Shown here: piece by piece, positions 16,715 to 23,965 of the stretch
Layout of the letters: each line of letters begins with the position of its first letter
How positions within the stretch are numbered: the stretch's first letter is position 1
From: Streptomyces sp. XY006
Lineage (GTDB): Bacteria; Actinomycetota; Actinomycetes; Streptomycetales; Streptomycetaceae
Assembly: GCF_002237655.1 (NCBI RefSeq)
Contig: NZ_NOKT01000036.1
Span: 18,994 to 82,993, forward strand
Reading direction: 5' to 3'
Length of the DNA stretch: 64,000 bases
Translations under genes and position numbers: made by a program
Notes under the pieces: generated by a model
Seen by the model: only the letters and a program-made list of their open reading frames with translations
The model's database searches: none
Told to the model about the DNA's origin: nothing

Positions 16715-17410
16715 ATGTCCACTGGCCTGATCATTGCTCTGATCGTGATCGCGGCGGTCGTCGTCATCATCGCGGCCGTCATGACCCTGCGCGCCCGCGG
16801 GCCTCGGCGTGGCCCGAGCCTGAAGCGGCGCTTCGGACCCGAGTACGAGCGGGTCGTCGCCCGGCACGACGGTGACACCAAGGCCGCCGAGCGCGAGCTG
16901 ACCGAGCGCGTGCAGCGCCACGGCGACCTGCGCGTGCGGCCGTTGGAGCCGGCCCAGCGCGAGCAGTACGAGGCGCGCTGGACGGCCGCCCAGGAGCGGT
17001 TCGTCGACTCGCCGCGAGACGCGGTCGCCGAGGCGGACCGGCTGATCGGCGAGCTGGCCGGCGCCCGGGGCTTCCCGGACGGCGGGCAGTACGAGGAGCA
17101 GCTCGCCGCGCTGTCCGTGCACCACGCCCACCACGTGGACGGCTACCGGCGGGTGCACCGTGCGGCGCACCTGCGCGCGGAGGACGCGCGCGACGGCGGC
17201 CAGGGTACGGAAGACATGCGCGAGGCCATGGTGGCGGCCCGCGCGCTGTTCGAGGAACTGGTGCGGCCCGGTCACCACGACGGTGGCCGGCACGAGGAGG
17301 GCCGGCACGAGGGGCACCAGCGTGCCGGGCTGAACGGCGGCCGCAAGACCGAGGCCCGCGGCGGCCACATGCCGTGGGCGATGAACCGACGCCAGGCGAA
17401 GGAGAGCTGA
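16715..17410 (+). CDS. Membrane-anchored protein with FVDSPRDAV-type helical domain
   Basis: A 231-aa protein. One N-terminal transmembrane helix (IIALIVIAAVVVIIAAVMTL) is followed by a basic segment and then a helical domain with RFVDSPRDAVAEADRLIGEL near residues 94-115. The C-terminus is His/Arg/Gly-rich (residues 185-220). The same helical motif recurs in the next gene's product (GFVDGPRAAVEEADHLLEEI), so the two adjacent genes share a paralogous domain. The stop is 4 nt before the next ATG, so they are co-translated. The start ATG follows GGAAGG. I know no biochemical function; the domain occurs in streptomycete stress-associated hypothetical proteins. Confidence 0.8.
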   Translation: MSTGLIIALIVIAAVVVIIAAVMTLRARGPRRGPSLKRRFGPEYERVVARHDGDTKAAERELTERVQRHGDLRVRPLEPAQREQYEARWTAAQERFVDSPRDAVAEADRLIGELAGARGFPDGGQYEEQLAALSVHHAHHVDGYRRVHRAAHLRAEDARDGGQGTEDMREAMVAARALFEELVRPGHHDGGRHEEGRHEGHQRAGLNGGRKTEARGGHMPWAMNRRQAKES

Positions 17411-17414
17411 GGCG

Positions 17415-18395
17415 ATGACCGACATGACCCGACCGCCCGGCGACCACACACCGACCGCGCCCGACGCCCGCGGCGAGAGCGCCCTGGGCACCGGCCACGG
17501 CACCACGGCCCCGGGCACCCACCAGGGCACCGACGCGGACCGCGCGGCGGCCCCCGGCACGGGCACGCCCGGTACGGCGTCACCGCGCGGCGACGAGCCC
17601 GGCACCGGCACGCCGGTGAGGGAAGCGCCCCACGGGGACGCCCTGGGCATGGGGACGTCCGGCAGGGAAGCGCCCCACGGGGACGCCCTGGGCATGGGGA
17701 CGTCCGGCAGGGACGCGCCCCGCGGGGACGCCCTGGGCATGGGGACGTCCGGCAGGGACGCGCCCCGCGGGGACGCCCTGGGCATGGGGACGTCCGGCAG
17801 GGAAGCGCCCCACGGGGACGCCCTGGGCATGGGGACGTCCGGCAGGGAAGCGCCCCACGGGGACGCCCTGGGCACGGGGACGTCCGGCAGGGAAGCGCCC
17901 CACGGAGACGCCCTGGGCACGGGAACGTCCGGCAGGGAAGCGCCCCACGGAGACGCCCTGGGCACGGGAACGTCCGGCAGGGAAGCGCCCCATGGAGACG
18001 CCCTCGGTGCCGTGACGCCCGGCAGGGAAGGCTCCCGCGGGGACGCCCTCGGCGCCGGAGCCTCCGGCCGGGGTGAGGCCCGTGGCGAGGTGCACGGCAC
18101 TCGCGACCGGCTCTTCCCGCACGACGACTCGGGCAAGTTCGGCGAGCGGCTGCAGCACGCGGTCGCGGGGTTCGTCGACGGGCCCCGGGCCGCCGTCGAG
18201 GAGGCCGATCACCTGCTGGAGGAGATCGCGGCCCGGTTCACCGAGGCCGTGACCGAGCGCCGCCGCACCCTGCGCCACTCCTGGCAGTCGGTGGAGGGCG
18301 GCGAGGGCCGGCCCGTGTCGTCCGCCGACACCGAGCAGCTCCGGCTGGCCCTGAAGGACTACCGGGAGCTGGCGGAACGGCTGTTGCACGTGTGA
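17415..18395 (+). CDS. Repeat-rich protein with C-terminal helical domain, paralogous to its upstream neighbour
   Basis: A 326-aa soluble protein in three parts. The first is a disordered Gly/Thr/Pro N-terminus (1-68). The second is ten tandem 15-residue units of consensus REAPHGDALGMGTSG (about 69-218). The third is a helical C-terminal domain starting KFGERLQHAVAGFVDGPRAA and ending DYRELAERLLHV. The last domain matches the central domain of the upstream gene's product. The repeats are near-identical at DNA level, so their number is likely unstable. The ATG overlaps the translational unit of the preceding gene (4-nt gap). Function unknown; possibly a flexible spacer that positions the helical domain. 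Confidence 0.82.
   Translation: MTDMTRPPGDHTPTAPDARGESALGTGHGTTAPGTHQGTDADRAAAPGTGTPGTASPRGDEPGTGTPVREAPHGDALGMGTSGREAPHGDALGMGTSGRDAPRGDALGMGTSGRDAPRGDALGMGTSGREAPHGDALGMGTSGREAPHGDALGTGTSGREAPHGDALGTGTSGREAPHGDALGTGTSGREAPHGDALGAVTPGREGSRGDALGAGASGRGEARGEVHGTRDRLFPHDDSGKFGERLQHAVAGFVDGPRAAVEEADHLLEEIAARFTEAVTERRRTLRHSWQSVEGGEGRPVSSADTEQLRLALKDYRELAERLLHV
17619..18068 (+). repeat. In-frame tandem repeat, 10 units of 45 bp
   Basis: The unit begins AGGGAAGCGCCCCACGGGG and repeats with exact 45-bp period from 17619. Units 1-9 differ by only a few bases (GAAGCG/GACGCG, CAC/CGC, ATG/ACG) and unit 10 is degenerate. The array encodes 150 residues of the protein at 17415-18395. Confidence 0.95.
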
Positions 18396-18413
18396 CCCGG
18401 GTGAACGGCCCGG

Positions 18414-18821
18414 TCAGCGATCCGCCCGGCGCTCCCGCCACTGCCGTACGACGTCCTCGACGTCGTACGGCTTCTTTCCCAGCGGGGGGCCGGGCGGCGG
18501 CTTGAACATCATCTCGCGGATCTTGTCGTTGATCTCGCCGATGATCTTCCGGACCATCGGCTCGGAGGGCGCCGCGTACGCGGCCTGGAGCGCGTCCTCC
18601 GCCTCCTTGCGCAGCGCCAGCGCCGGAGGGAGCACGGAGAGGCCCTCGCGGGCCATCTTCCGCTTCACCCACCACAGTTCGTCGTAGGTGTTCTCCACGT
18701 CGTGCGGGAGCGGGCGGCCTGCCCCCGGCAGCCGGTCGAACTCCCCGCGCGCCTCCGCGTCGCGGATCTGCTTGTCGACCCAGGACCCGAAGTCCACCCC
18801 GGGTGGCTTTCGCTCGGTCAT
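18414..18821 (-). CDS. DUF1992 (DnaJ homologue subfamily C member 28-type) protein
   Basis: A 135-aa protein with the DUF1992 signature: WVDKQIRDAEARGEFDRLPG, then GRPLP, ELWWVKRKMAREGLSVLPPA and a C-terminal INDKIREMMFKPPPGPPLG. The family is the conserved region of DNAJC28 but bacterial members lack a J domain; function is unknown. The ATG at 18821 gives a typical start; an earlier frame start only adds Arg residues. It is divergent from the FHA gene with a shared 88-bp promoter region. Confidence 0.85.
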   Translation of the reverse strand: MTERKPPGVDFGSWVDKQIRDAEARGEFDRLPGAGRPLPHDVENTYDELWWVKRKMAREGLSVLPPALALRKEAEDALQAAYAAPSEPMVRKIIGEINDKIREMMFKPPPGPPLGKKPYDVEDVVRQWRERRADR

Positions 18822-18909
18822 GAGGCCATTGTGCCGGACACGGCGCAACTGGGCGTTCTATCATTCGGCGGGCTTGCAGACCCACCGGGACGTCTCAGGA
18901 GGAGCGCAC

Positions 18910-19302
18910 GTGCTCGAACTCACCATGGCCGCCGTGTCCGCGGCGGAGGAGGGTGCCACGGCCGGCATGCTCATGGCCGACGCGCCCAGCGAGCCGGGTG
19001 CCGTGCTGCGGGTGGGCCGCGACAAGTCGGTGTGCCGGCTCAGCACCCCGGACGACTGGCTGTTCGTCTCCCGCGTCCACCTGGAGTTCCTGTGCGGGCC
19101 CGACGGCACCTGGCAGGTCACCTGGCTGCGCGGCTCCCAGCCCGACCCGTCCTCCGAGGTCCGCCTGACGATCGGCGAGTACACCCAGCCGCTCGCCTAC
19201 GGCGGCACCGTCCCGCTGCCCCGGGGCGGCAGCGGTGAGCTGGTCGTGCAGGACCGCACCGCCCCGCGGAGCGTCAACGTGGGCTTCTTCCACGAGGTGT
19301 GA
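18910..19302 (+). CDS. FHA-domain-like small protein
   Basis: A 130-aa protein with a single forkhead-associated-like fold. LRVGRDKSVCRLS carries the Gly-Arg pair, WLFVSRVHLEFLC gives the conserved Ser-Arg-x-His, and TWQVTWLRGS stands near the Asn-Gly position, where the usual NG is replaced. FHA domains bind phosphothreonine, linking to Ser/Thr kinases. No other domain is attached. The GTG at 18910 is preceded by AGGAGGAG. The partner is unknown. Confidence 0.78.
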   Translation: MLELTMAAVSAAEEGATAGMLMADAPSEPGAVLRVGRDKSVCRLSTPDDWLFVSRVHLEFLCGPDGTWQVTWLRGSQPDPSSEVRLTIGEYTQPLAYGGTVPLPRGGSGELVVQDRTAPRSVNVGFFHEV

Positions 19303-19358
19303 CGGCCGGGGCGTACGGCATCGGACGGCCCTGGGTCACGGCACCCGACGGCCCGCGC

Positions 19359-20027
19359 TCACACCACCCGGGCCAGCGCGAAGCCGTCGTAGCCCTTCAT
19401 GCCGACCGTCTGGATCGCCGTGCCGCTCAGCCTCGGATGCTCGGCGATCAGGTCGATCGCGGCGCGGGTGCCCGTCACGTCGGGAGCGGTGGCGGCGGCG
19501 TCGACGACCCGGCCGCCGCGCACCACGTTGTCGAGGACGATCAGGCTGCCCGTGCTGGTGAGCTTGAGCGCCCACTCCACGTAGTGCGGGTTGTTGACCT
19601 TGTCGGCGTCGATGAAGACCAGGTCGAACGGCGGCGGGTTCTCGTCGGCCAGCTGGGGCAGTGACTCCAGGGCCGGCCCGACCCGCACCTCGACGAGCCG
19701 GTCGAGCCCGGCGCGGGCGATGTTGCGGACGGCGACCTCGGCGTGCCGGGGGTCGTACTCCAGGGAGACCAGCCGCCCGTCGGCGGGCAGGGCGCGGGCC
19801 AGCCAGATGGTGCTGTACCCGCCGAGCGTGCCGATCTCCAGGATGTGGCGTGCGCCCTGGATCTGGGCCAGGAGCTGCAGGAGCTTGCCCTGGTTGCCCG
19901 CCACGTTGATGTGCGGAAGCCCGGCGGCGTCGCTGTCGCGCAGGGCGGCCGCCAGGGCTTCGTCGTCCGGGGCGAGCCGGTCGGTGAAGTAGGCGTCGAC
20001 CTCGTCCCAGACGTGCGACTCGCTCAT
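19359..20027 (-). CDS. Class I SAM-dependent O-methyltransferase (COMT-like, family 3)
   Basis: A 222-aa enzyme with all family motifs: HILEIGTLGGYSTIWLARAL (SAM loop I), RLVSLEYDPRHAEVA (acidic SAM ribose contact), FDLVFIDADKVNNPHYVEWA (metal and catalytic Asp/Lys/Asn) and GSLIVLDNVVRGG (metal Asp-Asn). These Mg2+-dependent enzymes methylate catechols and similar phenols. The ATG at 20027 follows GAGAGGCAGG. A palindrome GTTAG-N5-CTAAC is 30 bp upstream and may be its operator. It lies downstream of the MHS transporter gene on the same strand. Confidence 0.92.
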   Translation of the reverse strand: MSESHVWDEVDAYFTDRLAPDDEALAAALRDSDAAGLPHINVAGNQGKLLQLLAQIQGARHILEIGTLGGYSTIWLARALPADGRLVSLEYDPRHAEVAVRNIARAGLDRLVEVRVGPALESLPQLADENPPPFDLVFIDADKVNNPHYVEWALKLTSTGSLIVLDNVVRGGRVVDAAATAPDVTGTRAAIDLIAEHPRLSGTAIQTVGMKGYDGFALARVV

Positions 20028-20057
20028 GCATCCCTGCCTCTCGTACGTCCGCGCATG

Positions 20058-20072
20058 GTTAGCGTGTCTAAC
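20058..20072. promoter_or_regulatory. Operator-like palindrome GTTAG-CGTGT-CTAAC
   Basis: A perfect 5-bp inverted repeat with a 5-bp spacer lies 31-45 bp upstream of the O-methyltransferase ATG. Its size and symmetry fit a MarR- or TetR-type operator; no cognate regulator gene is adjacent. Confidence 0.35.
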
Positions 20073-20122
20073 TACTGGCGCTGACGACGATAGTTGGTGC
20101 GGCCTTCGCTGTCAGTGGCTTC

Positions 20123-21508
20123 TCACTCCGCGTGTCGACCGGCCACCGAGGGCGCCGAGCCGGGCAGCGGGCGTCCCGCCGACTCCGCCATGCGCCACAC
20201 CGCGAAACCGCCGATCACGGCCGCGGCCATCATGTAGTACGCGGGCATCATCATGTCCCCGGTCGCGCCGATCAGGGCCGTGACCACCAGCGGGGTCGTG
20301 CCGCCGAACAGCGACACGGAGACGTTGAAGCCGATGGACAGCGAGCCGTAGCGGACCCTGGTCGGGAACAGCGCCGGCAGGGCCGAGGGCATCGCGGCCG
20401 TGAAGCAGACCAGCAGCAGGCCCAGGGCGCCCATGCCGAGCGCGACCGCGAGCAGGCTGCCCTCGCGGATCAGCAGCAGGGCCGGGACGGACAGCAGCAG
20501 GAAGCCCGCGCAGCCCGCGGCGATCACCGGGCGGCGGCCGACGCGGTCGGTGAGCGCGCCGGCGAACGGCTGGACGATCATCATCAGCGTCATCACACCG
20601 AGCACGACGAGCAGACCGTGCGTCTCGTCGTAGTGGAGCTCGCTGGTCAGGTAGCTCGGCATGTACGACAGCAGCATGTAGTCGGTGACGTTGAAGACCA
20701 GCACCAGGCCGACGCAGAGCAGCAGCGCCCGCCACTGGCCGGTGACCATCTCGCGCAGCGGCACCTTGGGCCGGTCCTTCTCGGCCTTGGCGACCTCGGC
20801 GGCGAAGGCCGGGGTCTCCTCCAGGCGCATCCGCAGGTACAGGCCGATGAGGCCCATCGGGCCCGCGATCAGGAACGGCACGCGCCAGCCCCAGGACGTG
20901 AGGTCGTCGGCGGAGAGCAGGGCGGTCATCAGCGTGACCAGGCCCGCGCCGCCGATGTAGCCGGCGAGCGTGCCGAACTCCAGCCAGCTGCCGAGGAAGC
21001 CGCGCCGCTTGTCGGGGGCGTACTCGGCGATGAAGGTCGAGGCGCCGGCGTACTCGCCGCCGGTGGAGAAGCCCTGCACCAGGCGGGCCGCGAGCAGCAG
21101 GACCGGCGCGCCGACACCGATCGTCGCGTACGACGGGATCAGACCGATCGCGAAGGTGCCCACGGCCATCATGATCATGGTCAGGGCGAGGACCTTCTGG
21201 CGGCCGACGCGGTCGCCGAGCGGGCCGAAGACCATGCCGCCGAGGGGGCGGACCAGGAAGGCCGCGGCGAAGGCGCCGAAGGTGGAGAGCAACTGGGCGG
21301 TGGGGTTGCCGGAGGGGAAGAAGACCTTGCCCAGCGTGACCGCGATGTAGCTGTAGACACCGAAGTCGAACCATTCCATCGCGTTGCCCAGCGCGGCCGC
21401 CTTCACCGCGCGCCGGACGAGCGCGGGGTCGGTGACGGTGGCGTCGGGGGCTTTCGCGGAACGGTTCTTCAGGACGGACGCGGGGGTGACGACTGAGGCA
21501 GTCGACAA
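20123..21508 (-). CDS. MHS-family MFS transporter (ProP-like proline/betaine/organic acid:H+ symporter)
   Basis: A 461-aa, 12-helix protein of the metabolite:H+ symporter branch. Signatures are GNAMEWFDFGVYSYIAVTLG in helix 1, GDRVGRQKVL (MFS motif A), the MHS-specific ARLVQGFSTGGEYAGASTF, SWLEFGTLAGYIGGAG, and a second motif A, GALTDRVGRRPV. Relatives take up proline, glycine betaine or alpha-ketoglutarate. I chose the TTG at 21508 because no ATG/GTG gives a full-length N-terminus, but the ribosome-binding site (AAAGG) is distant, so the start is provisional. Confidence 0.9.
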   Translation of the reverse strand: MSTASVVTPASVLKNRSAKAPDATVTDPALVRRAVKAAALGNAMEWFDFGVYSYIAVTLGKVFFPSGNPTAQLLSTFGAFAAAFLVRPLGGMVFGPLGDRVGRQKVLALTMIMMAVGTFAIGLIPSYATIGVGAPVLLLAARLVQGFSTGGEYAGASTFIAEYAPDKRRGFLGSWLEFGTLAGYIGGAGLVTLMTALLSADDLTSWGWRVPFLIAGPMGLIGLYLRMRLEETPAFAAEVAKAEKDRPKVPLREMVTGQWRALLLCVGLVLVFNVTDYMLLSYMPSYLTSELHYDETHGLLVVLGVMTLMMIVQPFAGALTDRVGRRPVIAAGCAGFLLLSVPALLLIREGSLLAVALGMGALGLLLVCFTAAMPSALPALFPTRVRYGSLSIGFNVSVSLFGGTTPLVVTALIGATGDMMMPAYYMMAAAVIGGFAVWRMAESAGRPLPGSAPSVAGRHAE

Positions 21509-21899
21509 GACTCGCTCGCCTACCTTTCGACGGGGACAGGGACGCGGTCCCGCGCGGCGGCGCTGTCGTACGGGCCGAAAAGCGACGATAGGCGGGTTTA
21601 CGCCGGTTACGGGCGGTGTGCCGATCGTTGCAGGCTGCACGTAAAACGTGGTTGCGCTGGTGCGTCTGCCCACTCGGGCGCGGTTCCCACCAGATCGCGA
21701 TGTGACCCTTCTCGCGTCGCGGAGAGGCGGGTGCAAGTCGCCCGGATTATCGTCATCCGGAAAAAGGACGACATATGTCAGGTGAACCCGGGGTGGCCCG
21801 CGTCTTCCCCCCGGGGGCGCCGTACGCCCCTTAGGGTTCGCGGAGGAAATCCCGCATCTCGGACATGCGGGATGAACCGGGGCGGGAGGCCGACGAGGC
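21509..21899. other. Intergenic region between divergent transporter and GT87-PAP2 genes
   Basis: About 390 bp without a credible gene. It should hold both divergent promoters, but no clear -35/-10 pair stands out. The only notable structure is a hairpin near its right end (21849-21873). Confidence 0.6.
21849..21873. promoter_or_regulatory. Hairpin ATCCCGCAT-N7-ATGCGGGAT in the probable 5' leader
   Basis: A perfect 9-bp inverted repeat lies 27 bp before the GT87-PAP2 start. It could be an operator or a leader RNA hairpin affecting expression. Confidence 0.4.
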
Positions 21900-23939
21900 G
21901 TGATGAGTGCGGATCACGGCGGACGACCGGCGGAAGCCTTCGGAGCGACAGCCGTCGGGGGAGCCCACCCGCGCCTGAGAGCCGCCCGGCTCGGCCTGTG
22001 GCTGATCGCCGCCGTCCTCGCGGCCCGGCAGGTCGCCGTCGTCCTCGCCACCCCGCGCGGCGAACGGCTCACGGACCTGGAGACCTGGCTCGGACCGGAC
22101 GGCGTCCTGCACATGACCGGCTCCCTCTACGACTCGACCCGCTTCACCGGCACGCCCTTCGGCGGCCTCGTCCTCAAGCCCCTCACCCGTGCGGCCGAAC
22201 AGGCCCTCGGCTGGGGCTGGACCTTCGGCACACTGCTGCTGGTCGTCGCCCTCGGCCTGATCGCCGCCCGGGCGCTGCCCCAGCCGGTCGGCCGCCGCAC
22301 GGCGCTGCTGGCCGCCCCCGTCGCCATCAGCCTGCTCATGCTGTCCCTGCCGGTCCGCAACACCCTGTGGCTCGGCCAGACCAGCATCGTGCCGGTCCTG
22401 CTCGTCCTGCTGGGCTGCTTCGTCGCCCGCGGCCAGCGGCTCAGCGGTCTGCTCATCGGCGTCGCGGCGGCGCTCCAGCCCACCCTGCTGCTGTTCACGC
22501 CCCTGCTGTGGTGCACCGGCCGCAGACGCGCCGCCCTCGCCGCCGGCGCCACCTTCGCCGCCGGCACCGGCCTCGCCTGGGCGGCCATGCCGCACGACTC
22601 CCACCGTTACTGGGTCCACCACATGGCGGGCGCGGGCCTCGGCGGCCCGGCCGACGACCTCGCCAACCAGTCCCTGCACGGCGCCCTGCTCCGGCTCGGC
22701 CTGAGCGGCCCGCCGGAGATCGCCCTCTTCCTCACCCTCGGCGCGGCCGTCGCCGTCCTGGCCCTGCGCCGGGCGGTGCGCTGCTTCCGCGACGGCCAGC
22801 CGCTGCTCGCCGTCGCCGTCACCGGCTGCGCCGCGATCGTCGTCTCGCCCACGGCCTGGCAGCACCAGCTGCTGTGGGTGCTGCTCACCGTCGTCGGCAG
22901 GGTGGGCCGCCGCGCCTCGGACCGGTACGTGTGGCCGGTGACGGTCGTCCTGGTGACGACCCTGCCGGCGAAGATGATCCTGCCGAACCTGACGGTCCTC
23001 GCGCCGCTGCGGGACAACGTCGTCCTGCTGGCCGCCCTCGCCGCCGCCACCGCCGTGCCGTTCCTGTCGCGCACCTCGCCGTACTACCGGACGCCCCTGC
23101 CGGCGCGGTACGCGCCCGCCGCCGCGTCCCGCTTCCGGCACGTGCCACTGCTGCCGTTCCTGCGCCGGGTCCTCACCCGGCCGAACCTGCTGCTCGAACT
23201 GCTCCTGCTGCGGGTCACCTACGCCGCCTACTCCCAGGTCCGCCTCGCCGCCACCGGGGGCAGCAACTCGGCCGGGCGGGCCGAGGCCGAGGAACACGGC
23301 GCGCAGATCCACGGCCTGGAACGGGCCCTGCGCATCGACATCGAGCACTGGGCCAACCACACGGTCGCCGGGATCGGCTGGCTGCGCGACTTCTTCGACC
23401 AGTACTACACGTCCTTCCACTTCGTCGTCCCGCTGACCGTCCTCGCGGTCCTCTACTGGCGCCGCCCCGCCGACTACCGCTGGGCCCGCTCCGCCCTCGG
23501 CATCACCACCCTGCTAGCCCTGGCCGGCTTCTGGCTCTACCCGCTGGCCCCGCCCCGGCTGATGCCGACCATGGGGTTCATCGACACCGTCCACGGCGTG
23601 CAGGACTTCTCCCAGCCCGACTACGGCACGCTCACGGCCCTCACCAACCAGTACGCGGCCATGCCCTCCCTGCACTTCGGCTGGTCCCTGTGGTGCGGCG
23701 TGGTGATCGCGGTGCTGGCGCCGCGGTGGTGGCTGAAGGCGCTGGGGATGCTGCACCCGCTCCTCACGGCCTCGGCGATCGTGGTCACGGCCAATCACTG
23801 GGTGCTGGACGCGGTGGGGGGAGCGGTGGTGGTGGCCGCGGGGTTCGGGCTGACGTATGTGCTGCAGGGGCCGCGGGCCGTCACCGCCGCAGCGGCCGGA
23901 AACGATCGGGAACCGGAGCGAAAGCCGGTACACCGATGA
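21900..23939 (+). CDS. Bifunctional GT87 glycosyltransferase / PAP2 phosphatase membrane fusion
   Basis: A 679-aa polytopic protein. The N-terminal two-thirds is a GT87 (polyprenyl-phosphate-mannose dependent, C-type) glycosyltransferase with LTDLETWLGPDGVLHMTGSL carrying the lumenal acidic motif and LWLGQTSIVPVLLVLLGCF. The C-terminal third (from about 430) is a PAP2-type domain of the AUR1/inositolphosphotransferase class with YTSFHFVVPL, QYAAMPSLHFGWSLW and TANHWVLDAVGG (catalytic His residues). The pairing implies a lipid-linked glycan assembly step coupled to phospholipid headgroup transfer. The start is the GTG at 21900 or adjacent ATG at 21903. It probably forms an operon with the next gene. 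Confidence 0.9.
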   Translation: MMSADHGGRPAEAFGATAVGGAHPRLRAARLGLWLIAAVLAARQVAVVLATPRGERLTDLETWLGPDGVLHMTGSLYDSTRFTGTPFGGLVLKPLTRAAEQALGWGWTFGTLLLVVALGLIAARALPQPVGRRTALLAAPVAISLLMLSLPVRNTLWLGQTSIVPVLLVLLGCFVARGQRLSGLLIGVAAALQPTLLLFTPLLWCTGRRRAALAAGATFAAGTGLAWAAMPHDSHRYWVHHMAGAGLGGPADDLANQSLHGALLRLGLSGPPEIALFLTLGAAVAVLALRRAVRCFRDGQPLLAVAVTGCAAIVVSPTAWQHQLLWVLLTVVGRVGRRASDRYVWPVTVVLVTTLPAKMILPNLTVLAPLRDNVVLLAALAAATAVPFLSRTSPYYRTPLPARYAPAAASRFRHVPLLPFLRRVLTRPNLLLELLLLRVTYAAYSQVRLAATGGSNSAGRAEAEEHGAQIHGLERALRIDIEHWANHTVAGIGWLRDFFDQYYTSFHFVVPLTVLAVLYWRRPADYRWARSALGITTLLALAGFWLYPLAPPRLMPTMGFIDTVHGVQDFSQPDYGTLTALTNQYAAMPSLHFGWSLWCGVVIAVLAPRWWLKALGMLHPLLTASAIVVTANHWVLDAVGGAVVVAAGFGLTYVLQGPRAVTAAAAGNDREPERKPVHR

Positions 23940-23965
23940 GGAGTTGACCCTCCCCAGGCATCCCC

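Noticed and set aside
13873..16881. 1002-residue minus-strand open frame antisense to the MFS-MarR gene
   Set aside because: The translation is His/Gln/Glu/Asp low complexity typical of antisense GC-rich codons, with no motif.
17619..18068. CRISPR-like array
   Set aside because: Units are contiguous without unique spacers and are read in frame as protein; it is a coding tandem repeat.
20132..21496. Plus-strand open frame antisense to the MHS transporter
   Set aside because: Low-complexity composition and exact overlap with a strongly supported gene.
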